Positions 1-6,765 of a stretch of 10,008 bases of DNA are shown here, in pieces. How positions within the stretch are numbered: the stretch's first letter is position 1; every line of letters starts with the position of its first letter. The DNA lies in the NCBI GenBank assembly GCA_003024985.2, contig PXIH01S0148668.1, one strand, 5' to 3'. The notes under the pieces are model-generated. The model made no database searches, had not been told where the DNA came from, and worked only from the letters and a program-made list of their open reading frames with translations. Origin of the DNA: Euperipatoides rowelli (lineage: Eukaryota > Onychophora > Udeonychophora > Euonychophora > Peripatopsidae). The translations under genes were made by a program, and so were the position numbers.

Positions 1-159
1 TGTATGGAGTGGTAGCATTCACATTTTCGGAAAATAGGTGGAGTGGAAAGGGTTAACCATTAGATGGCACGTTGAGCTGCAATATTTGTTATTCGACAAT
101 GTGCTATTTATAGTAAAAATAAAATTTAGTCTACGATAATAGAATGAAATTAAAATTTA

Positions 160-350
160 CGTTAACATATTTTGTCAATAAAATAACAAATATTAAAGTT
201 TTTGTTAAAATGCATACATATTTAAGTTAACTAAAAATGTTATTTATTAGAAGATATGGTGTAGAGTTTTGTTCATTAAAGTTTATGAAAACATAATATT
301 TTGTTAATAAAATAATAAATAGTAATTTTTTCTTTTCATGTTTAAGTTGT
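160..350. repeat. Imperfect two-copy repeat, about 126 bp apart
   Basis: A segment at about 164-228 and one at about 290-348 align along most of their length. Both run AACAT, ATTTTGT.AATAAAATAA.AAATA, a T-rich stretch, then TTTAAGTT. The offset is about 126 bp. The copies differ by small indels and substitutions, so this is an old local duplication or two units of a decayed A/T-rich element. No coding potential is visible. Confidence 0.45.
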
Positions 351-414
351 CACGGAACGGTGCTTTCTTTCCGAGGCCCGGTACCAGTCCACGGACACAC
401 TTTGGGAAACTCTG
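349..414 (-). mobile_element. hAT-type transposon terminal sequence (fragment)
   Basis: Read on the minus strand from 414, the segment starts CAGAGTTTCCCAAAGTGTGT and continues into a GC-rich GTCCGTGGACTGGTACCGGGCC block. This resembles the CAG.GGTTCCCAA ends, followed by a CCGTGG/GGTACCGG block, known from hAT-Charlie-like elements in animals. It is much richer in G+C than its flanks. The matching other end was not found; the sequence between about 267 and 349 is A/T-rich and does not look like a hAT end. GTGTAGAC (415-422) and GTGTAGAG (259-266) match at 7 of 8 positions and could be target-site duplications, but the tandem array uses the same word, so this is weak. Confidence 0.5.
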
Positions 415-836
415 GTGTAGACAATGAAAATATATTTTTAGGGGTGGGCGGGGTTTAAATTTGGCATATGGGTAGTTTGGGTAGTGTAGACAATGAAAAT
501 AGACTTGGCCATATTGGGGGGGGGGGGAGGATGGGGGGAGCAAATAACATGGAAGTGTTTAGCATACTTCCCAACATTACACAAATGTCAAATTTGGCAT
601 GTGGGTAGGTTCCATAGTGTAGACAATGAAAACGGACTTGGTCATTTTGTGGGTGGGGGAGCAAATCATATGAAAGTGTTTAGCATACTTCCCAACATTA
701 CACAAACGTCAAATTTGGCATGTGGGTTCCGTAGTGTAGACAATGAAAACGGACTTAGCCATTTTTTGGGGAGATGGGGGGAAGGGAGCAAATAACATGG
801 TAATGTTTACCCAAGTGCCAAACATGACACAAAAGT
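415..836 (+). repeat. Tandem repeat array, units about 117-133 bp
   Basis: Four units each begin with (G/A)TAGTGTAGACAATGAAAA: a shortened one at 415-480, then 481-613, 614-730, and a last partial unit from 731. Shared landmarks are CGGACTTGG.CATTTT, a G-rich tract, AGCAAAT.A.ATG.AAGTGTTTA, CTTCCCAACATTACACAAA and GTCAAATTTGGCATGTGGGT. The first unit lacks its middle. The G tract varies, reaching 12 G at 516-527. Open frames crossing the array on either strand follow the repeat period and are not genes. This is a minisatellite or the internal array of a mobile element. Confidence 0.9.
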
Positions 837-1369
837 CTGGGCCCAAAAAAAAAAAATTACCGTCGATTTCCACGGATTTCAACTAGTAACATTTTATGGC
901 AGAGACTACATATGAAAACACTAGATTGTGAGAGACATATTTGTTTAATGATATGGTTTGAAAATAATATTAACCATGAAAATTTATTCAAAGTGTAAAA
1001 CATAATATTATTAGTTCATTAAAGAGTTGTTGTTTTTTTTTAATTTAGGACTAAGTAAATAAACACTTGCACCATAAAAAAATCATTCAAAGTATGAATG
1101 TTTTTTTTTTGTATAGATTATTATTTTTTTGTTTCTTTTTGGAATTTATTACATACATACATTACATACTGACCATTTTAATTTATTTTATAATAATGAG
1201 CATTTTGAAATGAAGTGTCCAACTCATCTTAAAATTATATTTTTTCACAACTAAGCCACTGATATCTGAGCACTTACCTAAATAAAATTGCAATGCCCTT
1301 TTCAAACACAAATCCACATGGCCACATATTTTATCATTTTTTAATAACAATAAAAGAAAATTTACTAAC
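837..1369. other. A/T-rich gene-free stretch; probable intron of the minus-strand WAPL gene
   Basis: This stretch holds several A or T homopolymers and no convincing coding segment. On the minus strand it lies directly downstream of the WAPL exon donor at 1369/1368, so it is inferred to be intron. A second minus-strand sequence TTTATTTAG/GTAAGTGC around 1270-1285 looks like an acceptor joined to a donor. An exon starting there in the phase left by the WAPL exon would stop after eight codons, so it was not called. Confidence 0.5.
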
Positions 1370-1504
1370 CTTAACTACAGCTTGAATAGCATCCATACAT
1401 TGAACATTTTTGGCTGAGTCATACATGTTAATTGATTTCGTTGAAATCAGCCTCGATTTGTTGACATCACAATGTTCTACTAGGTTGATAAGGAGACCAA
1501 GACC
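1370..1504 (-). CDS. WAPL: WAPL exon (cohesin release factor, C-terminal WAPL domain), partial gene
   Basis: On the minus strand this 135-bp segment is open for exactly 45 codons. It is preceded by a strong acceptor (TTTTTATTTCCAG) and followed by the donor GTTAGT, and both borders are phase 0. It begins GLGLLINLVEHC, matching the GLGLLINLVEYS block of animal WAPL, and ends VQCMDAIQAVVK, at the position of vertebrate QVHAVQALVQLF. WAPL opens the cohesin ring in the nucleus together with PDS5 and the SA/STAG subunit, and this segment lies in its helical C-terminal domain. The linker between the two conserved blocks is shorter than in vertebrates (inferred from memory of the family). No other exon could be placed with confidence, so the rest of the gene should lie at higher coordinates (5' part) and lower or off-window (3' part). 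An isolated retained exon or gene fragment cannot be excluded. Confidence 0.82.
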
Positions 1505-1600
1505 CTGGAAATAAAAATATATTACAATTTAAAAACACTACCATTATGATTAGATTACGGTAATATTTTATGAATGATGAAAAAACAATAAATAATGAAA
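1505..1600. other. Intron 5' of the WAPL exon
   Basis: The minus-strand polypyrimidine tract and AG acceptor of the WAPL exon lie at 1505-1520. The remainder is A/T-rich with no further signal, up to the MITE that begins at 1601. Confidence 0.5.
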
Positions 1601-2066
1601 TACAGTAAAACAGGTCTTGAGACCACCTGCCTCTAAAGACCACAATTTATTTGCACCAATCAATTTTTCACACAAATGACCTCTTATTAAATACCACCTC
1701 TCTAACATGACCAGTGGCCAGCCTTTTTAAATTCCAAGCATTGAATTCAGCCTTTTTTGTAAGACCACAAGTTGTAGAAAATGTGCCATTTTTATTCACA
1801 TACAAAATTAATAAAAAAAAGCAAATTTAAACAAATGTGTAAATGCCTAAAAATATAACATTGTACTGTATTTCAATACCGTATTGGGATTATTGAGAGA
1901 GAGAGATCACTGTTTGTTGGAAAAACGGGTGAAGTTTATTTTAGAAACCACCTCCTGTGAAAGACCATTATTTTATAACAGAAGGGGTGACCTTTCAAGA
2001 CAGGTTTTCTTTTGAGAGATCGCTATTTCATGGCAGGAGTGGTCTCTCAAGACAGGTTTTACTGTA
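1601..2066. mobile_element. TA-flanked MITE, pogo/Tc1-mariner-like
   Basis: The left end reads TA-CAGTAAAACAGGTCTTGAG and the right end, reverse complemented, reads TA-CAGTAAAACCTGTCTTGAG. The element therefore has imperfect terminal inverted repeats of about 27 bp and an apparent TA target duplication. Ends of the CAGT.AAACCT kind with TA targets are typical of pogo-like Tc1/mariner elements. At about 465 bp it has no transposase and would be non-autonomous. The right half contains two related units about 52 bp apart, each ending in TCAAGACAGGTTTT (1996-2009 and 2048-2061). The motif GACCAC.TC recurs throughout, and a short (GA)n run sits near 1896. It lies in the presumed WAPL intron. Confidence 0.75.
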
Positions 2067-2482
2067 GTTAAAATGCAGGAAAGATTTACTCGAGCTTATT
2101 TCTAAATATCATAATAAAAAGTTAATTTTATAGTTTTAGATTTAATACTTTCATCAGAATGAACGTTAAGTTCGCATTTGTGTGCTTTCACGGAACATTC
2201 CGAGAGCTTTTATCTTAAAATGATCCATATGTGTGCAAACGCTGTGCTGATTTCTAAGATATTTTTCTCTTTCACTGAAAATGCAAGTCAGCACTGATCC
2301 AAGAAGAGTGAAATCAATCTATTAAAAGATTAATCAGTATTGGAAAGCTTAGAAATTACCATGCTTCCAGTATTCAACACTAATGTTTTTATGGCAACTG
2401 CTGTTTTTCTCAATTAGAAGCTGCACTCAGTGCTGACATTACACATTGTTTTTGTAATGGGCACACATAATTTTATCCACAC
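2067..2482. repeat. Region with several short inverted repeats (possible foldback element)
   Basis: GTCAGCACTGA (2287-2297) has its exact reverse complement at 2427-2437. ATTTCTAAG (2250-2258) has its reverse complement at 2348-2356, and GTGCTGA (2244-2250) pairs with TCAGCAC (2288-2294). The segment is less A/T-rich than its flanks. On the plus strand 2161-2297 also contains a stop-free run of about 44 codons that I do not recognise. No target duplication or clear outer border was found, so a decayed MITE is only one reading. Confidence 0.35.
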
Positions 2483-2484
2483 TT

Positions 2485-2562
2485 AAAGGTCAAATGTAAT
2501 GGATTATTTTTTTATATTATTGATTTTCAAAGATAATTACTAAAAAAAAAAATTCCACCAGT
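2485..2562 (+). repeat. Left arm of a dispersed inverted repeat
   Basis: The arm runs AAAGGTCAAATGTAATGGAT, a T-rich spacer, TTGATTTTCAAAGATAATTA, a poly-A tract, then AATTCCACCAG. The reverse complement of 5104-5191 gives the same order of blocks with small indels. Weaker similarity may continue inward to about 2627. Confidence 0.8.
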
Positions 2563-2762
2563 AAAAAAAAAAAAATTATATAAAAGTTATTTAAAATTCA
2601 ATTTTTAAAATATTTGTCTTTAGCCCTTCCCCTTTAAAACAACATTGTCAATTGAAGTGGTGGCGAACCAATAGCCCGTATGAAAATTTTGCTGGCTTGT
2701 GAACAATTTACGCAAGATATTATTTTTTTGTAATGTGTAAAAGCAAAATTTCTGTTTTTCAG

Positions 2763-2890
2763 ACAAAAATAATCGTCAGTTCACACAATCTAATATTCTG
2801 GATAACTTAAACAAGGCGCACACTGACACGGAGGCGGTAGCAATAGAATTGTTTGTTGTTACTATTTACAAAAAAAAAAAAAATGAATAG
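2763..2890 (+). CDS. Candidate terminal or fragmentary exon, unrecognised
   Basis: A good acceptor (TTTCTGTTTTTCAG, ending at 2762) is followed by an open phase of 41 sense codons ending in TAG at 2888-2890. The peptide includes NNRQFTQSNILDNLNKAHTD and continues with TEAVAIELF, an amino-acid mix that looks coding rather than A/T-rich noise. A run of 14 A just before the stop gives a lysine run and may mark a frameshift or a retroposed tail. It lies inside the candidate TTAA element, so it may be part of a transposon gene. I do not recognise the family. Confidence 0.3.
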
Positions 2891-3095
2891 CCACTGCGTA
2901 AGTATGAGCCTTATTTTATTCTGAAGTTTTCATGGAATTTTTATCATATATTTTGTGATGCACGACCACCAGTAGGCAAATGTTACATTAGTGATTAATT
3001 CTATTAATTTATTTATTTATGTATTTAATTAGTATTTTTAAGAAAAATTTATTGTTAAAAAAGTTATGACAATGTGTTAATAAATTCTACTTAAG

Positions 3096-3158
3096 ATGGC
3101 CAGCACAGATAAAAACAAAAATTATCAGAATCAAGTAGCAGAGAGTTTATCAGCTTAG
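3096..3158 (+). CDS. Short ATG-started frame before the 3113-3484 open frame
   Basis: AAGATGGCC is a good animal initiation context and opens a 20-codon frame, MASTDKNKNYQNQVAESLSA, ending in TAG. The next open frame overlaps it in another phase and begins upstream of this stop, so the two could be one gene broken by a small indel. It could equally be a chance upstream ORF. Confidence 0.2.
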   Translation: MASTDKNKNYQNQVAESLSA

Positions 3159-3484
3159 TTAAAAAGAATACAGAAGACAAAATATTGAAAACTTTAAATG
3201 CCATTCATGAAACCTTTAGCTGCTTTAAAAAACACGACAGCTATAGGCTACTATCAATTTTTTCTTCTTCGCAAGTACATACAGTATACTTGCGAGTCAT
3301 TATTCTCCGAAATGAATTTTATAAAGACAGTTCAAGAAATAGAATGACTGATGAATCTAGTTTGGCGTGTATATTACTAAAAATGACGAAATATGAACCA
3401 GATATAAAGCATTTATATCGAAGATACAGCAGCAATAATTTCATTAATAAATATGCATTATTTTACTATTATATGATAAATTAG
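3113..3484 (+). pseudogene. Open frame with a hAT-transposase-like C-terminus
   Basis: The phase is stop-free from 3113 to a TAG at 3482-3484, 123 codons, which is long for DNA this rich in A+T. There is no ATG near its beginning, so it would need a spliced or frameshifted start. The segment RNRMTDESSLACILLKMTKY followed by EPDIKHL resembles the hAT/ZBED-type transposase tail of the form RSSLTDE.L...LR..T..YEPDI..L (family pattern recalled, not searched). The preceding part contains LNAIHETFSCFKKHDSYRLL and a Ser-rich stretch. No BED zinc finger is visible. It is best read as the last coding part of a decayed hAT element, or a domesticated remnant. Confidence 0.35.
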
Positions 3485-4204
3485 GAGTTGAATTTTTAAT
3501 ATTGTTATAACTTTATATTAAGTGAAATTCAATGTTAATTTTTAGATTTACTCGTATTTCAATAAAATTTTGCAAAACTTAGATTATTATTTTTTTCCCC
3601 CTATTAACACTAGGTTTATGGAACCGTTTTAATGATAAATATGTGCTTATTAAAAAAAAAGCCTTAAATCTAGTCAAGGGTGTCCACAGGGGGAAGGGTG
3701 ATACTCCCACCCCTCATTATGAAAAATTCGATCAACTAAAAATATAGGTATTTAATATAAAGTTGGCTATCTTAAATAATATTACAAGTGTGAAGTATCA
3801 ATTAATGCTTATTAAATGTGCATACAACCAAAAAAAAAAAGCTTATCAAAATATTTATAATAAAAATATAGATTCTTTGTTCTCTTATTTAGCAAAACGC
3901 CCTTTCAACAAAAATAAAAAAAGTTTATAAAAAATGTTTCCAACCAAAATATAAATCCCTCCCCCCCCCCCCCCCCCCATTTTTTTTCTAGTCAACCTTG
4001 GACAGTTACCTTTCTTTTAGTATCCCCACTTCTTCATTTAGCATTCAGGCCCTGATAAAGAGTTTTCCATGTGTTGAAAGACACTATAACCTACTAGAAA
4101 ATCAACATTTAGAAAATATTTAATGAACATTTAAACATACTATTATGTATAACCTATATAAAAAAGCAATGTGAAGAAACTAAGTTAAAACCACTAAGTC
4201 TTAA
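3485..4204. other. Gene-free A/T-rich stretch with a poly-C tract
   Basis: No coding segment was recognised. The stretch contains AATAAA at 3560, several A runs and an uninterrupted C run at 3961-3978. CTAGTCAAGG near 3674 and CTAGTCAACC near 3989 are similar 8-10 bp words, too short to call a repeat. Confidence 0.5.
3961..3978. repeat. Poly-C tract of 18
   Basis: An uninterrupted run of 18 C preceded by CCCT. Long C/G mononucleotide runs are uncommon in A/T-rich genomes. The G-rich minus strand could form a quadruplex. The length may be inexact because such runs are prone to sequencing and assembly error. Confidence 0.9.
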
Positions 4205-4680
4205 CTTATAAACAAATATTTCGTCAAAATTTTAGCTTATCCTTTTTCTAACCAAAAAAAAAGGACCAGTGTCAAATATGTGCAGTATATAAATACTAAT
4301 GTCAAAGAACTTCATAAATTAAAAAAAGACAATCAGCAACATCTCTTTTGCAGGACCGAATCAATGAAAGCAAAACTGGCAGATAAAGACAGGTCTCTCA
4401 CCGATGCTTCTTTCATTTCTGTTACTTTTGACTTGCAATCTGTGCTTAAATACCTTGTTCTGAAGTAAGCCTAATGTATTATATGCAAAAATTTAATTTA
4501 TATAACTTGACTATTTCTGAAGCATCTAATCAAATAAGGCATTCTGCTATCTTTGAACAGAAATTAACAGCAAATGAGGCAATGTTCATGCCTCTATCNT
4601 TTCTGCAGACACCCTTGAATCTGAAGTGTTAAAAACTGCCTGCACTTCAAAAAGTCGAAAAATTTGAATCTGTGAATTTT
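4205..4680 (+). pseudogene. Broken transposon-family protein, N-terminal and middle part
   Basis: Across several frames the plus strand gives KKKDQCQICAVYK (about 4250), a Lys/His-rich helix LHKLKKDNQQHLF, KAKLADKDRSLTDASF, VTFDLQSVLKYL (about 4427), YYMQKFNLYNLTISEASNQ (about 4490) and AFCYL, TEINSK and GNVHASI. This order matches a repetitive invertebrate transposon protein family with a CxxC knuckle, a TFDLQ.VL block, YY.RKL..YNLTI and Y.W.E..GKRGSNE. I know the pattern but cannot name the superfamily. Lesions include a frameshift near 4293, TAA at 4466, a further frameshift before 4480 and TGA codons near 4554 and 4572. It cannot make protein. It sits inside the right half of the candidate TTAA element. 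The matching C-terminal part appears at 9110-9807. Confidence 0.7.
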
Positions 4681-5103
4681 TGGCACTCGGCTTGAGGAGA
4701 TATTTTGTTGTGTTATTGTTGAGAAACGAATAGCTTTTATTTTTACTAAAAAATACAGTATTCGCTATCTTTGTCATCTAAAGGTTGGAAATCATATGGA
4801 CTAATTATTTAAATACTTGTACAGAATCATAATCAAATTCATCCATTGTGCTATTATGGTCCAATTTGTTAAAAAAAATCTAAACAAGTTTTACTATAAG
4901 CAGAACATCACTCTATTCACAGCATAAATCAACAGCACCTGAATAGATATAGAGACAGCTTCGCCATTAAAATAATCTTGGACCCCTAAAAAATTTTAAA
5001 ACCTTTTTTTTTTGTGCTCTCAGACGGAAGACAGGAATATAGGCCTACTTAATTTTATCTTTAAAGAACTTTTTTTTTATACATTTAAAAAATGTTTTTT
5101 TTT
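4681..5103. other. Gene-free stretch after the broken transposon gene
   Basis: No further homology to the transposon protein could be followed past about 4680. A/T-rich sequence with poly-T tracts and a TAGGCCTA word at 5040-5047 fills the interval up to the right inverted arm. The inner part from about 5020 may still align weakly with the left arm's inner side. Confidence 0.4.
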
Positions 5104-5191
5104 CCCAGTGGAATTTTTTTTTAGTATTAATTATCTTTGAAAATCAATAACAAAAAATTTTGTTTTAAAAAAATCCATTACATTTGACTTT
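5104..5191 (-). repeat. Right arm of a dispersed inverted repeat
   Basis: The arm runs CCCAGTGGAATT, a T tract, TAATTATCTTTGAAAATCAA, an A/T spacer, then TCCATTACATTTGACTTTT. It is the reverse complement of 2485-2562 with indels in the homopolymer parts. Confidence 0.8.
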
Positions 5192-5194
5192 TAA

Positions 5195-5597
5195 TGCATC
5201 AATAAAATGGTTAAGATAGTATTAAATTAGAGGAGATTACTAAGATAAAGAGAATAATCTCAATATGTCTCTCTAAAAATATTATCCTGATGAAGATTTA
5301 TTATATGACCTAATTGCACAGAGAAATAAAATTGGTACGTCCATAAATATATTATGATGTGTTTAGCAGAGAGTGATTGAATTTATAGCAGATGTAGATA
5401 TTTTCTTTTATATTGGCAATGTCTTTGGCCTTTACAAGAGATTTTACTGGAATGTAGGCTATTACCGTAGTACTATACTGATTAATGTTCTTATCCTACT
5501 AATACTGTATATGTTTTTGTCCCAGGGACCATTTTTTCATCACAAAGATAAAGGAAAAGAACTGAACACATAAATCCTATAGCAGATTGACAAGTTT
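5195..5597. other. Gene-free A/T-rich stretch
   Basis: A 66-codon ATG frame at 5373-5573 encodes a hydrophobic, Phe/Tyr/Leu/Ile-rich peptide expected from A/T-rich DNA. There is no recognisable motif and no splice context, so it was not called as a gene. Confidence 0.5.
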
Positions 5598-5646
5598 GAA
5601 TAACTAAGTCAAAAGCACAAGTATCGTGCTTTTGACTTAGTTATTC
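5598..5646. repeat. Perfect hairpin: 21-bp stem, 7-base loop
   Basis: GAATAACTAAGTCAAAAGCAC (5598-5618) is followed by the loop AAGTATC and then the exact reverse complement at 5626-5646. Pairing stops sharply at both ends. A perfect stem of this length in otherwise diverged DNA is either recent or maintained. Possibilities are a small-RNA-type foldback, a transposon footprint or an inversion-type replication error. It is shorter than a usual animal miRNA precursor and, unlike most of these, has no mismatches. Confidence 0.9.
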
Positions 5647-5651
5647 TTAAG

Positions 5652-5701
5652 CCATGTTAACATGGGGTGGGGCGGGTCATAACTCACTGTGTGAGGTGAG
5701 T
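5652..5701. repeat. Palindrome and short hairpin next to the perfect hairpin
   Basis: CCATGTTAACATGG (5652-5665) is a perfect 14-bp palindrome. After a G-rich spacer, ACTCAC (5682-5687) pairs with GTGAGT (5696-5701). Together with the 21-bp hairpin, three dyad structures fall within about 105 bp. Confidence 0.7.
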
Positions 5702-6410
5702 GTTTGAGACTTTTTGTCTTAGAAAAATAAGATTCTTCCTCAGACTTTATTCCCTCGCAAAGGTTAAGCTGTCAGGTTCTTGTCTGCACCTGTATTGTAA
5801 ATTATATTTAAGAATTACTGAATTTCTAATACTCTGCCCTTTTTTTAACATACCGGTAATTAATTGTTACTACAAAGTGAAAAATTGTGCCAAATTAAAA
5901 TATAGTTAATTGAAGGACTGCTAGTTTTATTTATATTTAATTGTTTATCAAAAGTATCAAAATTAGAGATGACAAAATAATTTACCAGCAAAATTTCTAG
6001 TTAGATAAAAAACAATACTACTGCCAAAGTTTGAAATCTTAAATTTAGCTATGTTGTTAAAATGGAGAGTAATCTTAAATATTTATTATTTATTTATAGT
6101 CCTAACATTCATCCCAACCAGAACCCTAACTCTACTACGTAATAAACTCTATAATAATCAAGAGATGCAACCAATGCGATAAACAAAATAAACATCGGAA
6201 TCCAAAGTAAAATTGCCCAATTATGTCACCTTTAGGCTATTTTAAATTTTCTACTTTTTTATTAATTTGCATTTAATGTATATTATTTTTTGCCTAATAG
6301 TTTGCCAGATATATTACTCTTGTTATTTATTTTAATAGATATAATAATAAGCCTAGGACTACAATAAATTATTTTTGCTCTGCAAATAAACATGGTTTTT
6401 TTTATAAGAC
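5702..6410. other. Gene-free A/T-rich stretch
   Basis: Nothing convincing was found. A 69-codon frame at 5700-5909 has no recognisable motif. TACCGGTA occurs at 5851-5858 and several TAGGC/AGCCTA words lie further right. Confidence 0.5.
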
Positions 6411-6429
6411 CAGCGACACANACACACAC
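6411..6429. repeat. Short CA microsatellite containing an N
   Basis: GCGACACANACACACACATC: a short (CA)n run interrupted by the undetermined base at 6421, consistent with allele or read-length variation. Confidence 0.7.
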
Positions 6430-6436
6430 ATCAGTA

Positions 6437-6601
6437 CATTGCGTTGCGGTATTATGCTGTAAAAATGACGCCAATGAAGTTTGGTGGTCACCAGACTGAG
6501 TGTTGCAGCGCAAAAGATTACAAGATGATATTTCAAGGTTAAATCGACACCCTTATTATTTCCAGATTCAATTACATCCACCATGCTGGTATTTTAACTA
6601 A
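6437..6601 (+). pseudogene. Coding-like island, weak resemblance to a YqaJ-type exonuclease motif
   Basis: One phase stays open over 54 codons apart from a single TGA at 6497-6499, in a region of mixed composition within A/T-rich DNA. Its second half reads KRLQDDISRLNRHPYYFQIQ and then LHPPCWYF. This recalls the L...H.YYYQVQGQL...G..WCDF block of YqaJ/lambda-exonuclease domains found in many invertebrate transposable elements. The acidic and Gln residues of the domain cannot be checked in so short a piece, and the first half (HCVAVLCCKNDANEVWW) does not clearly fit. It is probably a transposon remnant. Confidence 0.22.
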
Positions 6602-6765
6602 AATTATTACTCATTATTAATAATATATTAATAAAATATTTATTTAATTTTTCTGATTATTAATATTTATTATTAAAATATTGAATATTAGTGATTATAT
6701 TCTTAATAATAATAAAAAATTTAATTAGCCTAATAAAATATAAAACTTTTTTATTTTTTTAAATT
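6602..6765. repeat. Very A/T-rich, TTAATA/TATTAA palindromic stretch
   Basis: The segment is almost pure A+T and is built from overlapping ATTATTAATA and TATTAATAAT words in both orientations. It could extrude cruciforms or be a degenerate A/T microsatellite. No border or target duplication was found. Confidence 0.55.

Larger units (their letters stand above)
2483..5194. mobile_element. Candidate TTAA-flanked DNA transposon, about 2.7 kb
   Basis: Inverted arms begin immediately inside TTAA on both sides (TTAA at 2483-2486 and 5191-5194). The left reads AGGTCAAATGTAATGG and the right, reversed, reads AAGTCAAATGTAATGG. The arms remain alignable for 80-90 bp and perhaps further. TTAA target duplications are known for piggyBac and Kolobok superfamilies. 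Inside lie an open frame with a hAT-like C-terminus, a poly-C tract and a broken transposon gene, so the interior is mixed or nested. Because TTAA is common in such A/T-rich DNA, two independent opposed copies of one repeat are an equally possible explanation. Confidence 0.4.

Noticed and set aside
304-795. ATG frames on both strands (304-543 and 455-664 minus, 493-795 plus) across the left array
   Set aside because: They run through the tandem units and their peptides repeat with the unit. Gly/Trp- or Pro-rich segments come from the G tracts. They are repeat translation, not genes.
415-836. CRISPR array
   Set aside because: Units are similar along nearly their whole length with no unique spacers, and the DNA is eukaryotic in character.
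1261-1290. Minus-strand GTAAGTGC preceded by TTTATTTAG as a WAPL exon border
   Set aside because: Used as a donor, it has no plausible exon before it. Used as an acceptor, the phase left by the WAPL exon hits a stop after eight codons.
2161-2297. Stop-free plus-strand run of about 44 codons
   Set aside because: No start, splice context or recognisable motif, and it overlaps the inverted repeat words.
2345-2425. Minus-strand phase reading TAVAIKTLVLNTGSM before GTAATT
   Set aside because: The donor is weak, no acceptor with a pyrimidine tract precedes it, and the region is better described by inverted repeats.
4586-4777. 63-codon minus-strand frame
   Set aside because: It is antisense to the broken transposon gene and has no motif.
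5373-5573. 66-codon plus-strand frame, hydrophobic
   Set aside because: Phe/Tyr/Ile/Leu content is what A/T-rich DNA gives by chance, and there is no supporting context.
5598-5646. Bacterial-type terminator
   Set aside because: The stem is A/T-rich, has no following U tract, and the window is from an animal genome.
5700-5909. 69-codon plus-strand frame
   Set aside because: No motif, and no initiation or splice context worth noting.
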